From positions 1-8,772 of the forward strand of contig LIAZ01000045.1 of assembly GCA_001438985.1 (NCBI GenBank): DNA of 8,772 nucleotides. The letters are read 5' to 3'. A program made the position numbers and the translations under genes. The notes beneath the pieces are model-generated. The model saw nothing but the letters and a program-made list of their open reading frames with translations. It had not been told where the DNA came from and searched no databases. The DNA is from Acidimicrobium sp. BACL17 MAG-120823-bin42. GTDB lineage: Bacteria; Actinomycetota; Acidimicrobiia; Acidimicrobiales; Ilumatobacteraceae. Below are positions 6,373 through 8,772 of this stretch, in pieces (positions within the stretch are counted from its first letter, which is position 1; each line of letters starts with the position of its first letter).

Positions 6373-7011
6373 GTGACCGTTGAATCGGTCTATTTGGAGC
6401 ACCCCTTGTTTGTAACCCGACATTCGCCAGTTACCGATCCAGTTCTCAAGGATCAGTTGTGGACGCTGTATACCCGTGCATACGCGCGTACTGCCGAGAG
6501 TGCAGTAACTCACGAAATGTTGGACAGGCTCGAATTCAATGATCAACTGATCGATGAAACAAATCGAGCGTGGGTTGTGTGGGAAGACAATATGCCCGTA
6601 GGTATGACGATGATCTCACTTGACGTCAAGCGAACACGATGGTTGAGTGAACACTTTTTTAAGGTGAAGTATCCGCAACAGTTCGCGAGCAATCGTGTCC
6701 ACTACGTGGTGTGGGCAGTTGTCGATCCTGCTTATGTAACAAAAGGTGTCAGCATGTTCATGGCACGTCAGGCGATGGCAGCTGAAGCCCGCGAAGGTGC
6801 GTTGCTGGTGTTCGATATGCCAGAAGAGAACCAACCGAGAGCGGAGGGGGGTGCCGCCGAATTGATGCACCGTATGGCACGTCAGGTTGGCGGGGCAGAA
6901 CTCGTGTCACTAACCGTGCAGCGGTACTACGCGCTTGACTTTGCTAACGGCACAGGGCCAGAGCAAACCCGTACAGAAACTAACGAAGAGAGTCTGACTA
7001 GCACTCTTTGA
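6373..7011 (+). CDS. Hypothetical protein with degenerate GNAT-like fold, first gene of the phoH-ybeY block
   Basis: I do not recognise a named family. About 212 residues follow from GTG 6373, chosen because GGAG (6364-6367) lies 5 bases before it; GTG 6367 and TTG 6352 are alternatives in the same frame. The central part reads like an acetyltransferase: AWVVWEDNMPVGMTMISL resembles strands 2-3, and VHYVVWAVVDPAYVTKGVSMFMARQAMAAEA resembles strand 4 plus helix 3. LLVFDMPEEN and RYYALDF resemble the strand 5 and C-terminal parts. The acetyl-CoA loop is degenerate, with VTKGVS where Q/R-x-x-G-x-G/A is expected, so catalysis is doubtful. The C-terminus (GTGPEQTRTETNEESLTSTL) is polar and likely disordered. 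It lies 33 bases before the favoured phoH start (6 before the GTG alternative), so co-transcription is likely. Confidence 0.7.
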   Translation: MTVESVYLEHPLFVTRHSPVTDPVLKDQLWTLYTRAYARTAESAVTHEMLDRLEFNDQLIDETNRAWVVWEDNMPVGMTMISLDVKRTRWLSEHFFKVKYPQQFASNRVHYVVWAVVDPAYVTKGVSMFMARQAMAAEAREGALLVFDMPEENQPRAEGGAAELMHRMARQVGGAELVSLTVQRYYALDFANGTGPEQTRTETNEESLTSTL

Positions 7012-7044
7012 TAGACGGTGAATTCCGCTAGATTTAGAGAAGAT

Positions 7045-7989
7045 ATGGCAGTGACGTTTGTTGTGCCCGGGGCACATCTCATGAGCGGTCTGCTTGGCGT
7101 GCGAGATGAACATCTCCGCTTTATCGAACAAGAGTTCGACGATGTAGCGATTCGCGTTCGAGGCAACGAAGTGTCGCTCAGTGGCCCGCAAGCCGATGTG
7201 GTTTCACGTCTGTTCGAAGAACTCACTGCGTTGCTGCAACGCGGGGAGTCACTTGATAAGTCAGTGTTATCGCGCTCGATAGTGATGGTTCAAGCAAATG
7301 AGAAGCCGAGCCAAATCCTCACTGAAGACATCCTGCGCACGAGTGCCGGAAAGAATGTTCGGGCCAAGACATCAGGGCAACGAAAGTATGTGGAAGCCAT
7401 TCGCGACAACGTGATCACCTTTGGTGTTGGTCCTGCAGGAACAGGAAAGAGCTGGCTTGCTGTGGCAATGGCTGTGCACGCATTGCATACCAAGCGCATT
7501 CAGCGAATCATTTTGACCCGACCAGCGGTTGAAGCGGGCGAACGACTTGGATTTTTGCCAGGAGATTTAACTGCAAAGATCGATCCGTACTTGCGACCAC
7601 TGTACGACGCGTTGCACGACATGGTTGGTGCCGAAACAGCCAAAGTGTATTTAGAAAAACAAATTGTCGAAGTTGCGCCGCTTGCATTTATGCGTGGCCG
7701 AACTCTCAACAACAGTTTTGTGATTTTGGATGAAGCGCAAAACACCACACCCGAGCAGATGAAGATGTTTCTCACCCGTATTGGTTTCGGCACCAAAGTT
7801 GTTGTCACAGGTGACACAACCCAGGTGGATGTGCCTAATGGTCGAAGTGGCTTACTCGGGCTCGAACGTGTACTTGTAGATATTGCAGACCTCACGTTTG
7901 TGCATCTTGATGCAAGCGATGTTGTGCGACACCGCATTGTTGCCGACATCGTTGCTGCGTACGAAAGACAACCTTCAAGCCATGGCTGA
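7045..7989 (+). CDS. phoH: PhoH family ATPase (YbeZ/PhoL type)
   Basis: This cytoplasmic P-loop ATPase of the PhoH/YbeZ type is a usual neighbour and partner of YbeY in RNA processing. Numbered from ATG 7045 (314 residues), an N-terminal KH-like region (about 1-75) contains IRVRGNEVSLSG. The ATPase core has SGQRKYVEAI, Walker A GPAGTGKS (129-136), TRPAVEAGERLGFLPGDL (158-175) with the family's characteristic PAVEAGE, and Walker B FVILDEAQN (225-233). TGDTTQVDVP (255-264) and a C-terminal HLDASDVVRHRIV follow. All the key motifs are intact. I favour ATG 7045 because AGAGAAG precedes it closely; GTG 7018, 6 bases after the upstream stop, adds nine residues and has no SD. Its stop overlaps the ybeY start by 8 bases. 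Confidence 0.95.
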   Translation: MAVTFVVPGAHLMSGLLGVRDEHLRFIEQEFDDVAIRVRGNEVSLSGPQADVVSRLFEELTALLQRGESLDKSVLSRSIVMVQANEKPSQILTEDILRTSAGKNVRAKTSGQRKYVEAIRDNVITFGVGPAGTGKSWLAVAMAVHALHTKRIQRIILTRPAVEAGERLGFLPGDLTAKIDPYLRPLYDALHDMVGAETAKVYLEKQIVEVAPLAFMRGRTLNNSFVILDEAQNTTPEQMKMFLTRIGFGTKVVVTGDTTQVDVPNGRSGLLGLERVLVDIADLTFVHLDASDVVRHRIVADIVAAYERQPSSHG

Positions 7990-8584
7990 CTCGCATCCGG
8001 GTAACTCCAAACAGCGCCGTGTAGGCGGTGATGGTGATCCAGAAATCTTCATGGCAAATGAGCAGTCAGATGTTGAGATCGATCTAGCGCGCTGGCAGCA
8101 ATTAGCACTCGATGTTCTGAACGCAGAAGGTGTTCGTGGCGCTGCGGAGATGACCGTGATGTTCGTTGACGCCTCGACAATGACCGAAATGAACACTCAG
8201 TACATGGGCAATGCTTATGCCACAGATGTTCTATCCTTTCCTCTAGATGCAGTTGAAGCAATTCGCTCACCTGGGCCAGGCGCATTATCAAAGACACCAG
8301 AACCAGCACCACTTGATCTTGCAGACTTTCCATTGTTACTTGGTGACGTTGTGATTTGCCCAAGTGTTGCGGTCGAGCAAGCACCTCGACACGCCGGAAC
8401 CATTGACGATGAGTTTGCATTGTTGCTTGTACATGGCATTCTGCATGTCCTAGGAGACGACCACGACACGCCAGAGGCTGAAGCAAAGATGCATGCACGA
8501 GAACGCAAACATCTTGAAGCATTTCATTGGTGTGGTGATGCCCCAATTAATTTTCGACATATCCAGGAGATACCTACTTCATGA
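7982..8584 (+). CDS. ybeY: Endoribonuclease YbeY (rRNA maturation factor)
   Basis: YbeY is a single-strand zinc endoribonuclease acting in 16S rRNA 3'-end maturation and ribosome quality control. The zinc site H-x-x-x-H-x-x-x-x-x-H is explicit: His151, His155 and His161 in HGILHVLGDDH. TDVLSFPLD (81-89) and LGDVVICPSVAVEQA (120-134) are also classical. From ATG 7982 the protein has 200 residues, longer than the roughly 155 of E. coli YbeY. The extra length comes from about 20 polar N-terminal residues and a Pro/Ala-rich insertion (about 91-117) before LGDVVI. ATG 8051 would remove the extension (MANEQSDVEID), but 7982 gives the usual 8-base overlap with phoH. It overlaps the next gene by ATGA. 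Confidence 0.94.
   Translation: MADSHPGNSKQRRVGGDGDPEIFMANEQSDVEIDLARWQQLALDVLNAEGVRGAAEMTVMFVDASTMTEMNTQYMGNAYATDVLSFPLDAVEAIRSPGPGALSKTPEPAPLDLADFPLLLGDVVICPSVAVEQAPRHAGTIDDEFALLLVHGILHVLGDDHDTPEAEAKMHARERKHLEAFHWCGDAPINFRHIQEIPTS
8565..8570 (+). promoter_or_regulatory. Shine-Dalgarno AGGAGA for the CNNM-protein gene
   Basis: AGGAGA lies inside the end of ybeY, 10 bases before ATG 8581. It fixes that start despite the 4-base overlap with ybeY and is the strongest ribosome binding site in the window. Confidence 0.7.
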
Positions 8585-8772
8585 CCATTGCACAAGCACC
8601 TGTTACATCTGACTACTGGATGTTGGTGGCGGTTGTCGTCATCTTGGTCGTTTTGATTTTTCTCTCGCTCGCCGAAATGAGTTTGTCGCAGTTAACAAAG
8701 CCTCGCGCCTCAGCTCTCGCAGAAAATGGCGCTAGCTCAGGCAAGGCACTCGTGCGTCTTGCGGCAGAGCCA
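8581..8772 (+). CDS. CNNM-domain (CorC/HlyC, hemolysin-like) membrane protein, N-terminal part only
   Basis: Sixty-four residues from ATG 8581 run open to the window edge. A short polar N-terminus is followed by one strong membrane helix (about 14-32, WMLVAVVVILVVLIFLSLAE). The motif FLSLAEMSLSQLTKPRASALAENG comes next, matching the first helix and 'AE(M/T)' hallmark of CNNM transporters, which are linked to magnesium or cobalt efflux. In full-length relatives more membrane helices, a CBS pair and a CorC_HlyC domain follow; these would lie beyond 8772. The order phoH, ybeY, CNNM/CorC gene is conserved in many bacteria and supports the call. The gene is translationally coupled to ybeY. Confidence 0.85.
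   Translation, partial: MTIAQAPVTSDYWMLVAVVVILVVLIFLSLAEMSLSQLTKPRASALAENGASSGKALVRLAAEP

Noticed and set aside
7500..7949. 149-codon minus-strand open frame opposite phoH
   Set aside because: It is antisense to the PhoH core including Walker B; composition rich in Ser, Thr and Arg is typical of a shadow frame.
8049..8546. 165-codon minus-strand open frame opposite ybeY
   Set aside because: It lies antisense to an unmistakable YbeY with intact zinc ligands; its translation is rich in His, Gln and Arg with no domain.
1..8772. Defence system, mobile element, CRISPR array or toxin-antitoxin pair
   Set aside because: No transposase, integrase, nuclease cluster, direct-repeat array or tRNA attachment site is visible; the genes are housekeeping or metabolic.

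Overview
The window looks like an ordinary chromosomal stretch of an actinobacterium with a base composition near 50 % GC (judged by eye). An Acidimicrobiia-like lineage is my best guess. Support comes from the actinobacterial form of the rhodanese-type tRNA hydroxylase, the tightly packed ybeZ/phoH-ybeY-CNNM block, and several genes with no Shine-Dalgarno sequence but a TANNNT -10 hexamer 6-8 bases ahead of the start codon, as in leaderless actinobacterial mRNAs. I see no rRNA, tRNA, CRISPR array, insertion sequence or phage gene. No gene-free stretch exceeds 300 bases; the longest, 2151-2335, holds a probable microprotein gene.

Left part (1-4014): a minus-strand trhO gene runs off the left edge and appears to begin with ATT. 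Only 37 bases away, a plus-strand run begins: a GNAT acetyltransferase, an SDR oxidoreductase, a 33-residue lysine-rich microprotein, a phytanoyl-CoA-dioxygenase-like Fe(II)/2-oxoglutarate oxygenase and a DUF1295 membrane protein of the steroid-5-alpha-reductase-like superfamily. SDR, oxygenase and DUF1295 protein together would suit oxidative tailoring of a lipid or isoprenoid; this is inferred from family and adjacency only.

Middle (4011-6302, minus): one large gene encodes a membrane-anchored GGDEF-EAL protein in which both catalytic domains look intact, so it could make and degrade cyclic di-GMP. Its stop codon overlaps that of the convergent DUF1295 gene in a shared TTAA.

Right part (6373-8772, plus): a degenerate GNAT-like protein of unknown function, a PhoH/YbeZ ATPase, the endoribonuclease YbeY and the start of a CNNM (CorC/HlyC-type) membrane protein. 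PhoH overlaps ybeY by 8 bases and ybeY overlaps the CNNM gene by 4, so the block is probably co-transcribed and serves RNA maturation plus membrane ion handling.

I found no clear new multi-gene system. The points most worth checking are the ATT start of trhO, the microprotein locus at 2151-2328 with its frame-shifted hydrophobic partner, the apparently leaderless starts, and the unnamed GNAT-like gene ahead of phoH.
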